Assembly (NCBI GenBank): GCA_964632995.1
Contig: CAZWDL010000110.1
Location: forward strand, 1 to 24,925
Reading direction: 5' to 3'
Length of the DNA stretch: 24,925 nucleotides
Origin: CAZWDL01 sp964632995
GTDB taxonomy: Bacteria; Bacteroidota; Bacteroidia; Chitinophagales; Saprospiraceae
Below, piece by piece: positions 17,400 through 24,925 of the stretch. The notes beneath the pieces are model-generated. The model was given only the letters and a program-made list of their open reading frames with translations. It did not search any database and was not told the DNA's origin. Position 1 is the first letter of the stretch. Every line of letters begins with the position of its first letter. Position numbers and translations under genes: made by a program.

Positions 17400-17469
17400 C
17401 GCCAGGGCGCGCTGTGCAGCCTTCGCCGGTAAAGCGGCTATGGCGGCCAGAGGAAAGCGCACCCTGGCG
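17400..17469. other. Long GC-rich hairpin downstream of the propeller gene
   Basis: Arms of 14 bases (CGCCAGGGCGCGCT and its complement with one G-T wobble) enclose a 42-base loop that itself contains short complementary GC blocks. It is preceded by a TACTTTGC box at 17366-17373, which resembles a Bacteroidota -7 element, and followed by a strong terminator. It could be a small RNA or simply a second terminator stem. Confidence 0.35.
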
Positions 17470-17476
17470 TGGCGCC

Positions 17477-17507
17477 GGCAGGAGGGCCTTTCCCAGGCCC
17501 TCCTGCC
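17477..17507. terminator. 13-bp perfect terminator hairpin
   Basis: GGCAGGAGGGCCT pairs perfectly with its complement around a TTCCC loop and is followed by TTTCAAAAAA. It lies between the convergent propeller and ThuA genes. The same TTCCC loop appears in the hairpin at 9148-9172. Confidence 0.75.
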
Positions 17508-17572
17508 TTTCAAAAAAGAAAATCTATTGCGTAGTGAGCAGGAAAATTTTTGTCTGATTTGTCACTTCTTCA

Positions 17573-18355
17573 TTACAACTGATTCCCCGCCCACAGGATC
17601 GCCCGCCTGACGAGCGTAACGTATCGCTCATCCCGCAAGGCCTCTTTCCCGTGCCCGGGCTGGAGAAACACCACCCTGGATTGATCATAGGTACGCGTCC
17701 AACCGATCTCCGTCCGGCTTTCCGGATGGTCGGTGGTCAGTAGCACGTTGTTCTCTTCCGACATCCAGTAATTGCCGTATACTTCATCGTAAAGCCGGAA
17801 GTCGTCCAGGTTCTGAGTAATAGGGTGATCGGTTTCTTGAATTGTGATGTTCATGGTCACGTCGTGCCGGTAGGTGCCCTCCTTTTCCTTCGGAACCTCT
17901 CCTTCGAAGTAGTACCGGGCGCCGACGATATCTTTAAACGCCGGCCAGTCGTCGAAGCCCATAAGACTGTGATGTAGGAAAACCAGTCCTACCCCCTGCT
18001 CACAAAGTTTCAGGAAGTTCTTTTTCCCCCTATTACCGAGCCGGTTGCGGAAATTGTAGAAAACGATGACATCGTAGTTCCAGTCCGTAATACTATTGAA
18101 AAAGGTGGCGATTTTAGTTAATTCCACGTGCTCCACCTGCATGGGCATCCGGTCGAACAGATTCCGGAAATCCAGCGTGTCGTAATCGTGACCGCCGGTG
18201 AGCACCAGCACCCGCAGCTGGTCGACGGGAATATTGCCCTTTGTATCGGCGTCTGGAATTCGCAGGTTGAACAGCAATATTACAGCAAAACAAAACACAC
18301 TGAAAAATGCTGCTTTCGATCTGGTTTTATTCATTTTACTGCTTTTTTGTTCCAT
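17573..18355 (-). CDS. ThuA-domain exported protein
   Basis: A 260-residue protein with an N-terminal hydrophobic segment (about 15-31) serving as signal or anchor. The remainder is a ThuA-like, class I glutamine-amidotransferase-fold domain: RVLVLTGGHDYDT, DVIVFYNF, GVGLVFLHHSLMGFDDWP, HPITQNLDDFRLYDE, VFLQPGHGKEA. ThuA was named in trehalose utilisation. In Bacteroidota these domains often accompany sugar dehydrogenases and sulfatases, and no reaction is established for most members. The start at 18355 is used; an ATG 21 bases downstream is also possible. It lies 66 bases after the NHL-propeller gene on the same strand, with a heptamer array in the gap, so the two probably share a transcript. 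It converges on the propeller gene. Confidence 0.88.
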   Translation of the reverse strand: MEQKSSKMNKTRSKAAFFSVFCFAVILLFNLRIPDADTKGNIPVDQLRVLVLTGGHDYDTLDFRNLFDRMPMQVEHVELTKIATFFNSITDWNYDVIVFYNFRNRLGNRGKKNFLKLCEQGVGLVFLHHSLMGFDDWPAFKDIVGARYYFEGEVPKEKEGTYRHDVTMNITIQETDHPITQNLDDFRLYDEVYGNYWMSEENNVLLTTDHPESRTEIGWTRTYDQSRVVFLQPGHGKEALRDERYVTLVRRAILWAGNQL

Positions 18356-18374
18356 ACATCCAATCCTTACAGGC

Positions 18375-18402
18375 TCTGGTATCTGAAATCTGGCATCTGG
18401 CG
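18375..18402. repeat. Four tandem degenerate heptamers
   Basis: Units read TCTGGTA, TCTGAAA, TCTGGCA, TCTGGCG on the plus strand, with an exact 7-base period. They sit in the 66-base gap between the NHL and ThuA genes. The period matches the array at 7503-7537 but the unit differs. Confidence 0.65.
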
Positions 18403-18421
18403 TCCAACGTTTAAAAATCCT

Positions 18422-19582
18422 TCAATCCTTTCCTCCCCCTTCCAGCTTCAACACCGCGTACTTCCCCTTATTCCATCCGTGCACCAACAGATAGAGTCCC
18501 TGTGATCCATCTGCTGTCTGGACGATATGCGGCCAGACGTGATGAATGTTGGTCAATACCGGAATGTCCAGCTCTCCGGGGATGATGGTGGAGACAAGCT
18601 CCTCCCCGGTGTGCGCGTAGATGGGCGCCGATTTCATATCGCCGATGGCGCTCAGGGCGTTAAAGAAGAAATGCTCCTCCTTGTAGGACACGTTGCAGAC
18701 CAGACTCTTTTCCGGAATATCTTCAAACATATCGACGAATTCCCCGTCCCTGGTGAATTTGACGACCTGGCCGGCGGCGCGGTTGGCCACCAGAATGTGG
18801 CCGTCGTGCGCGTATACGCCGTGGGCCGTTTGGAACTGTCCCGGCTCGTCCCCTTTGCCGCCCCAGGCAAGCTTGCCCCAGGTCCAGGAACCGTCCTGCT
18901 CTTCGATCGTCAGGACGAAATCGCCGGCGGAATAGCCGTGCGCCACGTAGAGGCGACCGTCCAGGTAGGTGACGTCGGTAACCCCGAAATTGCTTTCCTC
19001 GGAGGAGAAGAACTCATTTGCGGGCGCGAAGTCGAACTCATTGCCTCTGGGCTTAAGCAGGTCACTGACGATGCTACCGTCGGGATTCAGGACCAGCACC
19101 CGCCTGCCTTCCTGAGCCACGGCGAGATGCTTTTTCCCTTTGTGGACGAAGAACACGATGCCGTGGATATTGTCTTTCAGCCGTTCATCGGTCCCCAGCC
19201 TGGTCCATGCTTTGAGGTCCGGACTGATGGCGCAGAGTCCGTAGCCCGGAATGCCGGTATACACGATACCCGTTTCGGGGTCTTCGTTAAAACCGCCGTG
19301 CATAGCCGGCTCGAATTCCCGGGCCGCTTCGGGGAAGGCAGCCGTCAGTTCTTTGTCCCAGGAAAAGATGAATTCGCCCTGTCCGGTGACCAGTTTGGCA
19401 GTGTCGGGAATCGAAGAAGCGCCGGATGATTGATCCTCATGATGATGGTGATCGTGGTAATGGTGATCATGACCGTGTGCAGGGTGATCAACTTCGCGCT
19501 CTTTCCCATAGAGGATAATCGCAAAACAGCCCCCAATAACCAGGGAGGTGAGCAGGATTTTAAGTGCCGGTGTTTTTCGCAT
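18422..19582 (-). CDS. NHL-type beta-propeller protein with His-rich N-terminal tail
   Basis: A 386-residue exported protein. Residues 8-25 form a signal or anchor helix. Immediately after it lies a His/Asp stretch with ten histidines between residues 33 and 48, a likely metal-binding tail (zinc, copper or nickel). From about 65 the sequence reads as a six-bladed NHL-like propeller: GIPGYGLCAISPD, RRVLVLNPDGSIV, GVTDVTYLDGRLYVAHG, GQFQTAHGVYAHDGHILVANR and VVKFTRDGEFV. No catalytic site is evident. Similar propellers act as binding proteins or lyases in envelope metabolism. The gene is first in a probable two-gene transcript with the ThuA gene and divergent from the sulfatase. A 14-base motif sits 17 bases before the ATG and is mirrored before the sulfatase. 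Confidence 0.85.
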   Translation of the reverse strand: MRKTPALKILLTSLVIGGCFAIILYGKEREVDHPAHGHDHHYHDHHHHEDQSSGASSIPDTAKLVTGQGEFIFSWDKELTAAFPEAAREFEPAMHGGFNEDPETGIVYTGIPGYGLCAISPDLKAWTRLGTDERLKDNIHGIVFFVHKGKKHLAVAQEGRRVLVLNPDGSIVSDLLKPRGNEFDFAPANEFFSSEESNFGVTDVTYLDGRLYVAHGYSAGDFVLTIEEQDGSWTWGKLAWGGKGDEPGQFQTAHGVYAHDGHILVANRAAGQVVKFTRDGEFVDMFEDIPEKSLVCNVSYKEEHFFFNALSAIGDMKSAPIYAHTGEELVSTIIPGELDIPVLTNIHHVWPHIVQTADGSQGLYLLVHGWNKGKYAVLKLEGGGKD

Positions 19583-19599
19583 GGTTTAGACAATGTTTA

Positions 19600-19915
19600 T
19601 TTATATTTTGGTTTGGTAAGTATTTGGCGTGTGGGGGTTGCCGAGGCCTTTGGCCCGGCTGCCTGCGGGGATCGGGGTGCTGCCGCCCCCCTCTTGTGGG
19701 GACTTAGTCGCTTCACTCCCTCTTTGTGGGGGAGGCTTGCCGGGGACTCCCCGAGATAGCCCCCCTCAGACCTGCCCGCCGAAGCCTTGGCACAGGCGGG
19801 GAGTCGATAGCCGAGTCCTCACAACTCTGAAGCAGCTGCTTCAGAGTCCCTTCAGGTAGGCGCGCGCAGCGCCGCCAAACCCAAACGCTAAAGGCTCACT
19901 CAACCAAAATATAAA
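19600..19915. repeat. GC-rich intergenic element bounded by a 14-bp inverted repeat
   Basis: The gap 19583-19932 holds no gene. Its ends are perfect inverted copies of AACCAAAATATAAA (19902-19915 and the complement at 19600-19613). Similarity continues inward for about 24 more bases at roughly 60 percent. The interior is GC-rich and full of dyads: GGGGACTCCCC near 19742, CCCGCC...GGCGGG at 19775-19800, and a 24-base palindrome at 19824-19847. It may be a MITE-like element, or a paired promoter region with a repeat cluster between. Confidence 0.55.
19824..19847. repeat. 24-base perfect palindrome
   Basis: ACTCTGAAGCAG followed directly by its exact reverse complement, with no spacer. It lies inside the 19600-19915 element, about 85 bases before the sulfatase ATG, so it could be an operator or a cruciform-forming end of a repeat. 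Confidence 0.7.
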
Positions 19916-19932
19916 AAAGATACCTCATCGCT

Positions 19933-21363
19933 ATGAAAAACAGTAAATGTCCGTTCTGCTGGCTGGTATTTCTGGTTTTGATAGGATGCCGCCCGGGCAA
20001 TGATCCTCAAAGCCGGCTAGAAAAGCCCAACATCCTGCTCCTGATCGCCGATGACCTGGGTTACGGCGACCTCGGCTGCTACGGCGGGGCCTCCGCTACG
20101 CCCAATCTCGATCAGCTGGCGGCCGACGGTTTGTTGTTTACCGACTTCTACGCCGCCGCGCCCAATTGCTCACCCTCCCGCGCCGGATTGATGACCGGTA
20201 TAAGCCCGGCAAAATTGGGCATGTACAACTACCGCCCTCCCAATCATCCTATGCATTTGCGCGACAGCGCCGTCACCATTGCAGAAGTATTGAAAAAGGA
20301 AGGCTATCAAACCGCCCACATCGGAAAATGGCATCTGGGATGCCTGCCGCAGGATTCGGCACTAAATCATCCGCAGCCCCACGATCAGGGCTTCGATTAT
20401 TCCTTCGGCACCGAGAACAACGCGCAGCCTTCCCATCTGAACCCGGTGAATTTCGTTCGAAACGAAGAGCGGCTCGGGATGCAGGAAGGATACTCCTGTC
20501 AGATCCTGGCAAAGGAGGCTATGCAATGGTTAACGAATGAGCGTCAGAAGGAAAATCCCTTTTTTCTTTACCTGGCCTTCCACGAACCCCACCACAAAGT
20601 CGCTTCCCCTCCGGAGCTGGTAGCAAAATACAGTCAATACCCGTCTGCTGATGCAGAATATCTAGCCAACATCGAAAACCTCGACCGGGCCGTCGGAGAG
20701 CTGCTCGATTTTATGCGTGCTCAGGGGCTGCTCGAAAACACCCTTATCCTGTTCAGTTCCGATAACGGATCCTACCGGCAGGCTTCCAACGGCAAGCTGA
20801 GAGCTGTGAAGAGCTACTTGTACGAAGGCGGCATACGCGTTCCGGGAATCATCTATTGGGAAGGACTAAGGGAAAAAGGTACAAAGATCAGCGAACCGGC
20901 CGGTTTTGTAGACATCACGCCTACGATTTGCGATCTGCTGGACTTGCCTCCGCCCGACGGCCAGGATGGAACGAGTCTGATGCCGTTGCTGCGCGGCGAG
21001 CGACTCGAACGGGAAAATCCGCTGTACTGGTTCTTTTACCGAACTTCCCCTGAAATGGCTCTCAGGAAAAATGAGCTTGTAATTTTGGGAAAAGATAAAG
21101 ATACCATTCCCAGAACCCATCGCTTTTCTTCCGCGGATATGGCCTATATTAAAGCCATGAGCCTCGCAGATTACGAATTGTATGATTTGTCAAAAGACAG
21201 CGGTCAGACGAATAATATTTTCGATAGCCATTCCGAAGCAGCGGCCTTTGAGCGTATGATTGACCTTAAACTCCGGGAAATACAAAAAGAGGGCTACTAC
21301 TGGAAACAACTTCCTGAGCCGGAAGGGGTCAAGAAGGTGAAAACAGAATGGGTGAGATATTAA
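19933..21363 (+). CDS. S1-family sulfatase lipoprotein
   Basis: A 476-residue exported sulfatase. The signal ends LVLIGC with Cys19 as lipidation site. The catalytic formylglycine site is Cys79 in NCSPSRAGLMTG (C-x-P-S-R), modified by an external maturase not seen here. Metal and substrate residues are present: Asp40-Asp41 in IADDLGYGD, Lys132 and His134 in HIGKWHLG, His217 in AFHEPHH, Asp277-Asn278 in SSDNGS and Lys293. Length and motif order are standard for formylglycine-dependent sulfatases. The enzyme would remove sulfate esters from a glycan or small molecule on the cell surface or in the periplasm; the subfamily cannot be told by eye. It is divergent from the NHL-ThuA pair and convergent with the putative glycoside hydrolase. 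Confidence 0.96.
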   Translation: MKNSKCPFCWLVFLVLIGCRPGNDPQSRLEKPNILLLIADDLGYGDLGCYGGASATPNLDQLAADGLLFTDFYAAAPNCSPSRAGLMTGISPAKLGMYNYRPPNHPMHLRDSAVTIAEVLKKEGYQTAHIGKWHLGCLPQDSALNHPQPHDQGFDYSFGTENNAQPSHLNPVNFVRNEERLGMQEGYSCQILAKEAMQWLTNERQKENPFFLYLAFHEPHHKVASPPELVAKYSQYPSADAEYLANIENLDRAVGELLDFMRAQGLLENTLILFSSDNGSYRQASNGKLRAVKSYLYEGGIRVPGIIYWEGLREKGTKISEPAGFVDITPTICDLLDLPPPDGQDGTSLMPLLRGERLERENPLYWFFYRTSPEMALRKNELVILGKDKDTIPRTHRFSSADMAYIKAMSLADYELYDLSKDSGQTNNIFDSHSEAAAFERMIDLKLREIQKEGYYWKQLPEPEGVKKVKTEWVRY

Positions 21364-21395
21364 TTGCGGATGTACCGGCTGGTTGCGGGACGCCG

Positions 21396-23513
21396 TTAGT
21401 TGCCTTGCTCCGTCGCTATCTGATAGTCCCGATATACCTCACCGCTGTATTTATCCCAGGAGAAATAATTGAGCTGATCGTCCTCAAAACCAAAAACGCT
21501 GGCGTCCCAGTAGGGCACTTCTTGGTAGTTGCGCTTGCCGATCTCCGCCAGGATGGACCAATCCCCGACACACTGCAGCAGCCTGTCGACAGCCAGCTGC
21601 TGCTGCGATTTACCGGCACTGCGCCGGTAACGCTCCAGGTGCACCCCGGCCTGCAGTTTATTGCCGAAATAGCGGCTGAGGTAAGCCCATATCCGGATAT
21701 CGTCGAGCTCCTGGTTGAAGGCAACGGAGAAAGGGCTCATCGAAGGTTTCAGTTCCGCGACTAGCGCCAGTGCCTTTTCCGCATCAGCTTCCAGTGAATC
21801 CGCCAATTGCAGAGGTGTGATTTTCCCTTCGGGAACCGGCGCCTCTTTTTCCAGAAGATACACATAGTCCTTAATGGACAGATAGCGTTCGTCAAGTACC
21901 TGATGATCGATCAGTTCATCAATGGAAATAAAGGGAGAGTACCCGTCATTATATCCGTAGCGCTCCTGAAGCATAGGCGACAGGAAACCCTCGCTGTACA
22001 GGGTATAGTCCCAGGTAGATTTGAAGAAGGACGCCAGGCGCAGCGGCATTTTACTCACCAACTCGTAGGCCTCCAACATTTTTTTTCCCTTCCCCGCTCC
22101 GTATCGCTGATCGAAGTCGAGGGTGAACACCTCATCCGGTGTATTGGAGTTATAAAGCAAGCGCCCCCACATCTTGTAGAACAACCATTGCCGCTCAAAG
22201 GCGTACTGCCAGGTGCGGCCGAGCACATCGCGCGTGAAATACTCATAGGCGGGGATATATCCTTCGGAGCCGATGTGATAACCGTTCATATACGGCTGGG
22301 TATTTTCCCGGATGTGGTCCCGGATAAAATCCGCATTGCCCCAGCGCAGGATAAAAAAGTCTTCGTTGCGGATCATCCACTGGATCTTGTAGTTTTCCGG
22401 GGCGGGTTCCCAGAAGCCGGTATTGACGGCTCCGCTTTCGCTGGCGTGGGTGATGAACAACTCCGGTGTGGAATGCCCGTGCGACCAGTTGAACTTGACC
22501 TCCGTCAAAACGGGTTTGCGGAAAGCCGTGTCCTCCAATACCCGCCGCATTTCATCGGAGGAGCCGGAGAGGACGGCCCGGTGCAGGAACTTCACCTTCC
22601 GGCCGGCCTGCCGCATCCCTTCGATGAAAGTAGCTTGTATCCAGTCCTCCCGTTCGGCCGGGCTCATGTCGCGCATCCAGTCGGCAAGAGTCACCCCCAC
22701 CCCGGCCAGGTCTTCGTACGTGTCGATAAGCTTGGTCACAGATTGCCTGGTGTAGTCGATCGTCACCTGGGAGGTGTCGTTGTAGACCGGGACGCCCGCT
22801 GCCTGGGCAAATCCTTCCGAAACCACGATATTCCAGTTGACGATAAATACTTCCACCCCCCGCGCCTTGGCCATTGCGAAGAGCGACTTCCAGAACTGCT
22901 GCCATTCCTGCATCTCCCTTTCGGGAAAAGGGCTTGCCTCCGGATAATCTTCCAGCTGAATCATGTAGGGAAAAGGGTGCAGGTTATAGAGCAACAGCGT
23001 GTTGAAGCGATTGGCCAGCATCATATCCAGAAAGGCTTCCCAGAAGCGGAGATCCCGGCAGGTACTGAGGTGATAGTCCATGCTTTTGCTCTCCCGGTAA
23101 GCGCTCCAGGGCAGATTGAACTTGATGGCCCGTACCGCCATGGCGGGCTCCTGCGTCTGCGAGCTGATCTGCTCCAATCCTTTTTGCAGGACCAGTTGCT
23201 CGGCCAGTTCATAAGCGCCGTATAAGGCGCCGGCGAGGTCGCCTCCTCTTACCGCTGTCGTGGCGGGATTGACTTCTATTCCAAAGGCTTCAGGGCCCAG
23301 GGTTCCCTGCCCGTCGATGGACAGGTAAATGGTCTGTTCGGCCTCCTCAATATTACCGGACAGTTCCAGCCCCAATTTTCGCAAAGACGCCTCGATGGCC
23401 TGCGCTCCCGGAGCGAGGGCGCCTTCGTAGTCGAGATAAACTTGTGTAAAAGCAGCCGGTAATAGCCAGAACGAGCAGGCCAGTAATAACAGGATGGATC
23501 TCCAATAGCGCAT
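21396..23513 (-). CDS. Secreted putative glycoside hydrolase (GH20/GH67-type N-domain plus TIM-barrel-like region)
   Basis: A 705-residue protein with a signal peptide (cleavage near AAFTQ, residue 24). Residues 26-112 have the small alpha/beta domain found ahead of GH20, GH67 and related glycosidases, ending GGDLAGALYGAYELAEQL. From about 125 the sequence alternates strands and helices as in a TIM barrel: RAIKFNLPW, NRFNTLLLYNLHPFPYM, VEVFIVNWNIVVSEGF, LAGVGVTLADWMRD, KVKFLHRAV and TEVKFNWSHGHSTPE. Asp and Glu residues in these strands could be catalytic, but I cannot assign them or a CAZy family. The C-terminal 200 residues look helical. The sulfatase beside it suggests a sulfated or acidic glycan as substrate, which is inference. 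It is divergent from the TIM-barrel lipoprotein. Confidence 0.72.
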   Translation of the reverse strand: MRYWRSILLLLACSFWLLPAAFTQVYLDYEGALAPGAQAIEASLRKLGLELSGNIEEAEQTIYLSIDGQGTLGPEAFGIEVNPATTAVRGGDLAGALYGAYELAEQLVLQKGLEQISSQTQEPAMAVRAIKFNLPWSAYRESKSMDYHLSTCRDLRFWEAFLDMMLANRFNTLLLYNLHPFPYMIQLEDYPEASPFPEREMQEWQQFWKSLFAMAKARGVEVFIVNWNIVVSEGFAQAAGVPVYNDTSQVTIDYTRQSVTKLIDTYEDLAGVGVTLADWMRDMSPAEREDWIQATFIEGMRQAGRKVKFLHRAVLSGSSDEMRRVLEDTAFRKPVLTEVKFNWSHGHSTPELFITHASESGAVNTGFWEPAPENYKIQWMIRNEDFFILRWGNADFIRDHIRENTQPYMNGYHIGSEGYIPAYEYFTRDVLGRTWQYAFERQWLFYKMWGRLLYNSNTPDEVFTLDFDQRYGAGKGKKMLEAYELVSKMPLRLASFFKSTWDYTLYSEGFLSPMLQERYGYNDGYSPFISIDELIDHQVLDERYLSIKDYVYLLEKEAPVPEGKITPLQLADSLEADAEKALALVAELKPSMSPFSVAFNQELDDIRIWAYLSRYFGNKLQAGVHLERYRRSAGKSQQQLAVDRLLQCVGDWSILAEIGKRNYQEVPYWDASVFGFEDDQLNYFSWDKYSGEVYRDYQIATEQGN

Positions 23514-23650
23514 GGGTGCAGGATTATAGTATGGTCTTTAGATTAACACCAGTTAATATACTAAGATTGAAACGGACTATCATTGAGTTGAGCTATGTGA
23601 AAATGAATTCCTATTTTACTTTAAGTAAATGGAGATAAATCGTGTGAACT

Positions 23651-24766
23651 ATGGTTAGAATCAATCGGTTCAGTCCGGGAATATTCGGACTTTTTATTCG
23701 ATTAGGACTTTTTACCTTCGCAGCCTGTGATCAACCACCGGCTAAAGAGAAGCCACCGGAAACGAAATCCCTCGCCATCCGCGGCGTCTACGGTCATCCC
23801 GGCCCCCTGTGGGATAAAGGCTATGCCCTTCCCGAACTCGGGGTCAACGCCGTCTTTGTCCACAGCGGGTCGATCGACTCGGCGATGGTCCGTCGCGCCC
23901 GGGAGGAGGGCGTGAAGGTGTATTCGGAATTTGCCACGCTGAACGGCAAGAACTACGTCGAGGAGCATCCCGAAGCCTGGGCGGTGAACGCAGCCGGCGA
24001 ACGTGTCGAAGCGGCCTCCTGGTTTATGGGCGTCTGTCCGACGGAAACCGGCTTCCGCGCCTATCGTTTCAATCAGCTGCGGGAGTTGCTGACCAAATTC
24101 GATTTAGACGGCGTGTGGATGGATTACGTACACTGGCACGCCCAGTTTGAAGAGCCGGAGCCCATCCTGCCCGAAACCTGCTTCAACGACTCCTGCCTGG
24201 ACCGCTTCTCCGCCGATACCGGTATCGATATCCCGGAGGGTACTGCTGCCGAGAAAGCCCAATGGATCCTGAGCAAGCAGGAGCAGGCCTGGCGCGACTG
24301 GCGCTGCCGCATCATTCAGGAATGGGCGGTGGAGATGAGAAAGATCGTCAAAGAGATCCGCCCCGATGCCCTGCTCGGCCTGTATCACTGCCCCTGGGAA
24401 AACGAGGCCTTCGACGGCGCCCGCCGCCGCATCCTGGGACTGGATTACGACCTCCTGAAAGAACCCATCGACGTCTTTTCCCCCATGGTCTACCACGAGC
24501 GCATGGGAAAGGAACCCGGATGGGTGGAGGAAAACATCCGCTGGCACTGCGGGCGGCTGCAGATCGAAGGAGAAGGCTATCCGAAAGTATGGCCCATCGT
24601 GCAGGCGTACAACGGCGACGCCGGCGTTTCGGCGGCTGAATTCGAGACGGTCATGCAGGGCGGCATGGCCGGCTGCGCCGATGGGGTGATGATGTTCACC
24701 ACGCGGGCGCTGGCGGAGGAACAAGAGAAGGTCGATGTTGTCAAAGAGGTATACCACGGGGAGTAA
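23651..24766 (+). CDS. TIM-barrel lipoprotein, putative glycoside hydrolase-like
   Basis: A 371-residue exported protein with lipobox FTFAAC (Cys26). The rest resembles bacterial putative glycosyl-hydrolase TIM barrels of the family-10-like or DUF-type group: GVYGHPGPLWDKG, VNAVFVHSG, EEGVKVYSEFATLNG, FDLDGVWMDYVHWHAQ (Asp158 a candidate catalytic residue), ALLGLYHCPW, IDVFSPMVYHERMG, PIVQAYNGDAG, and GGMAGCADGVMMFT. No CAZy family can be fixed by eye. The predicted location, on the outer membrane or in the periplasm, and the position beside a sulfatase and another glycosidase-like protein suggest a role in glycan turnover. It starts at the ATG at 23651. A short hairpin at its stop codon should end the transcript. 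Confidence 0.75.
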   Translation: MVRINRFSPGIFGLFIRLGLFTFAACDQPPAKEKPPETKSLAIRGVYGHPGPLWDKGYALPELGVNAVFVHSGSIDSAMVRRAREEGVKVYSEFATLNGKNYVEEHPEAWAVNAAGERVEAASWFMGVCPTETGFRAYRFNQLRELLTKFDLDGVWMDYVHWHAQFEEPEPILPETCFNDSCLDRFSADTGIDIPEGTAAEKAQWILSKQEQAWRDWRCRIIQEWAVEMRKIVKEIRPDALLGLYHCPWENEAFDGARRRILGLDYDLLKEPIDVFSPMVYHERMGKEPGWVEENIRWHCGRLQIEGEGYPKVWPIVQAYNGDAGVSAAEFETVMQGGMAGCADGVMMFTTRALAEEQEKVDVVKEVYHGE

Positions 24767-24780
24767 ACCCTGTGGGTTTT
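24765..24780 (+). terminator. Small terminator overlapping the stop codon
   Basis: AAACCC pairs with GGGTTT around TGT, followed by more T residues. The first arm begins in the TAA stop of the lipoprotein gene. Confidence 0.55.
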
Positions 24781-24827
24781 TAAATCGAAGGTGCTATCCA
24801 GTGCCTTTACCTGATTAATACCGGGAT

Positions 24828-24925
24828 GTGAACTATCCACCAGCTAAAGACTGGTGGGCTTCGGGCTTCGCAGAGATGTGCCCCGACCGAGGTCGGGGTC
24901 TTACCTTCTCTCCACCCGTGTTTTC
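24828..24925 (-). mobile_element. Probable end of an IS200/IS605-type element, cut by the window edge
   Basis: Read on the minus strand, a frame open to the window edge ends in KTRVERR and a TAA at 24903-24901. It is followed by a GC stem (CCCCGACC/GGTCGGGG, 24881-24898), then GAAGCCCACCAG-TCTTTAG-CTGGTGG, then TAGTTCAC. A subterminal hairpin with a TTTAG-like loop followed by TTCAC is the usual appearance of the tnpB-side end of these elements and of the overlapping guide RNA. The transposase or TnpB gene itself is outside the window, so the call rests on the end structure only. Confidence 0.45.

Noticed and set aside
21807..23225. 472-residue plus-strand open frame opposite the putative glycoside hydrolase
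   Set aside because: High-GC shadow frame with no domain signal, whereas the minus-strand protein has a signal peptide and a glycosidase-type N-domain.

Overview
The window looks like a GC-rich chromosome segment from a marine- or sludge-type member of the Bacteroidota, most like the Saprospiraceae/Lewinellaceae. This is inferred from gene content, not from a marker gene: HMA-fused AraC regulator remnants, large Asp-box (BNR) propeller proteins, PD40 fusions, ThuA and NHL proteins, many lipoproteins, few Shine-Dalgarno sites, and A/T-rich leaders with TAnnTTTG-like boxes. No rRNA, tRNA or CRISPR array was seen.

Left part (1-9125). An intradiol ring-cleavage dioxygenase, cut by the window start, carries a DUF3471-like tail. 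It converges on katG, with a 15-bp stem-loop between them. A 21-bp dyad lies between katG and a divergent TIGR04076-type gene. Next comes a c-type cytochrome lipoprotein whose signal peptide is out of frame by one base. It converges, through a near-perfect hairpin, on a 947-residue protein that joins a PD40 propeller to a gamma-glutamyltransferase-like Ntn-hydrolase. An ankyrin protein and an M23 peptidase lipoprotein follow.

Middle (9126-17572). A structured leader lies ahead of the M23 gene. A 1117-residue cytosolic fusion of an ATP-grasp ligase and a CocE/S15 hydrolase follows. The block 12896-14083 is a gene graveyard with all pieces on the minus strand: an HMA-AraC metal regulator cut off before its DNA-binding part, a roughly 33-codon relic of a copper-type P-ATPase, and a low-GC, N-terminally truncated SDR/epimerase with two in-frame stops. 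A secreted 1057-residue Asp-box propeller protein comes next, ending in two strong hairpins.

Right part (17573-24925). Five exported proteins suggest use of a sulfated or decorated glycan: an NHL-propeller protein with a His-rich tail, probably in an operon with a ThuA-domain protein; a divergent S1-type sulfatase lipoprotein; a secreted putative glycoside hydrolase; and a TIM-barrel lipoprotein. The sulfatase and NHL genes share a 14-bp inverted motif placed exactly 17 bases from each start codon. The window ends in what looks like the terminal hairpin of an IS200/IS605-type element.

The strongest candidates for something new are the ATP-grasp/CocE fusion, the propeller-GGT fusion whose gamma-glutamyl-binding residues look replaced, the three-part copper-operon scar, and the symmetric element at 19600-19915.
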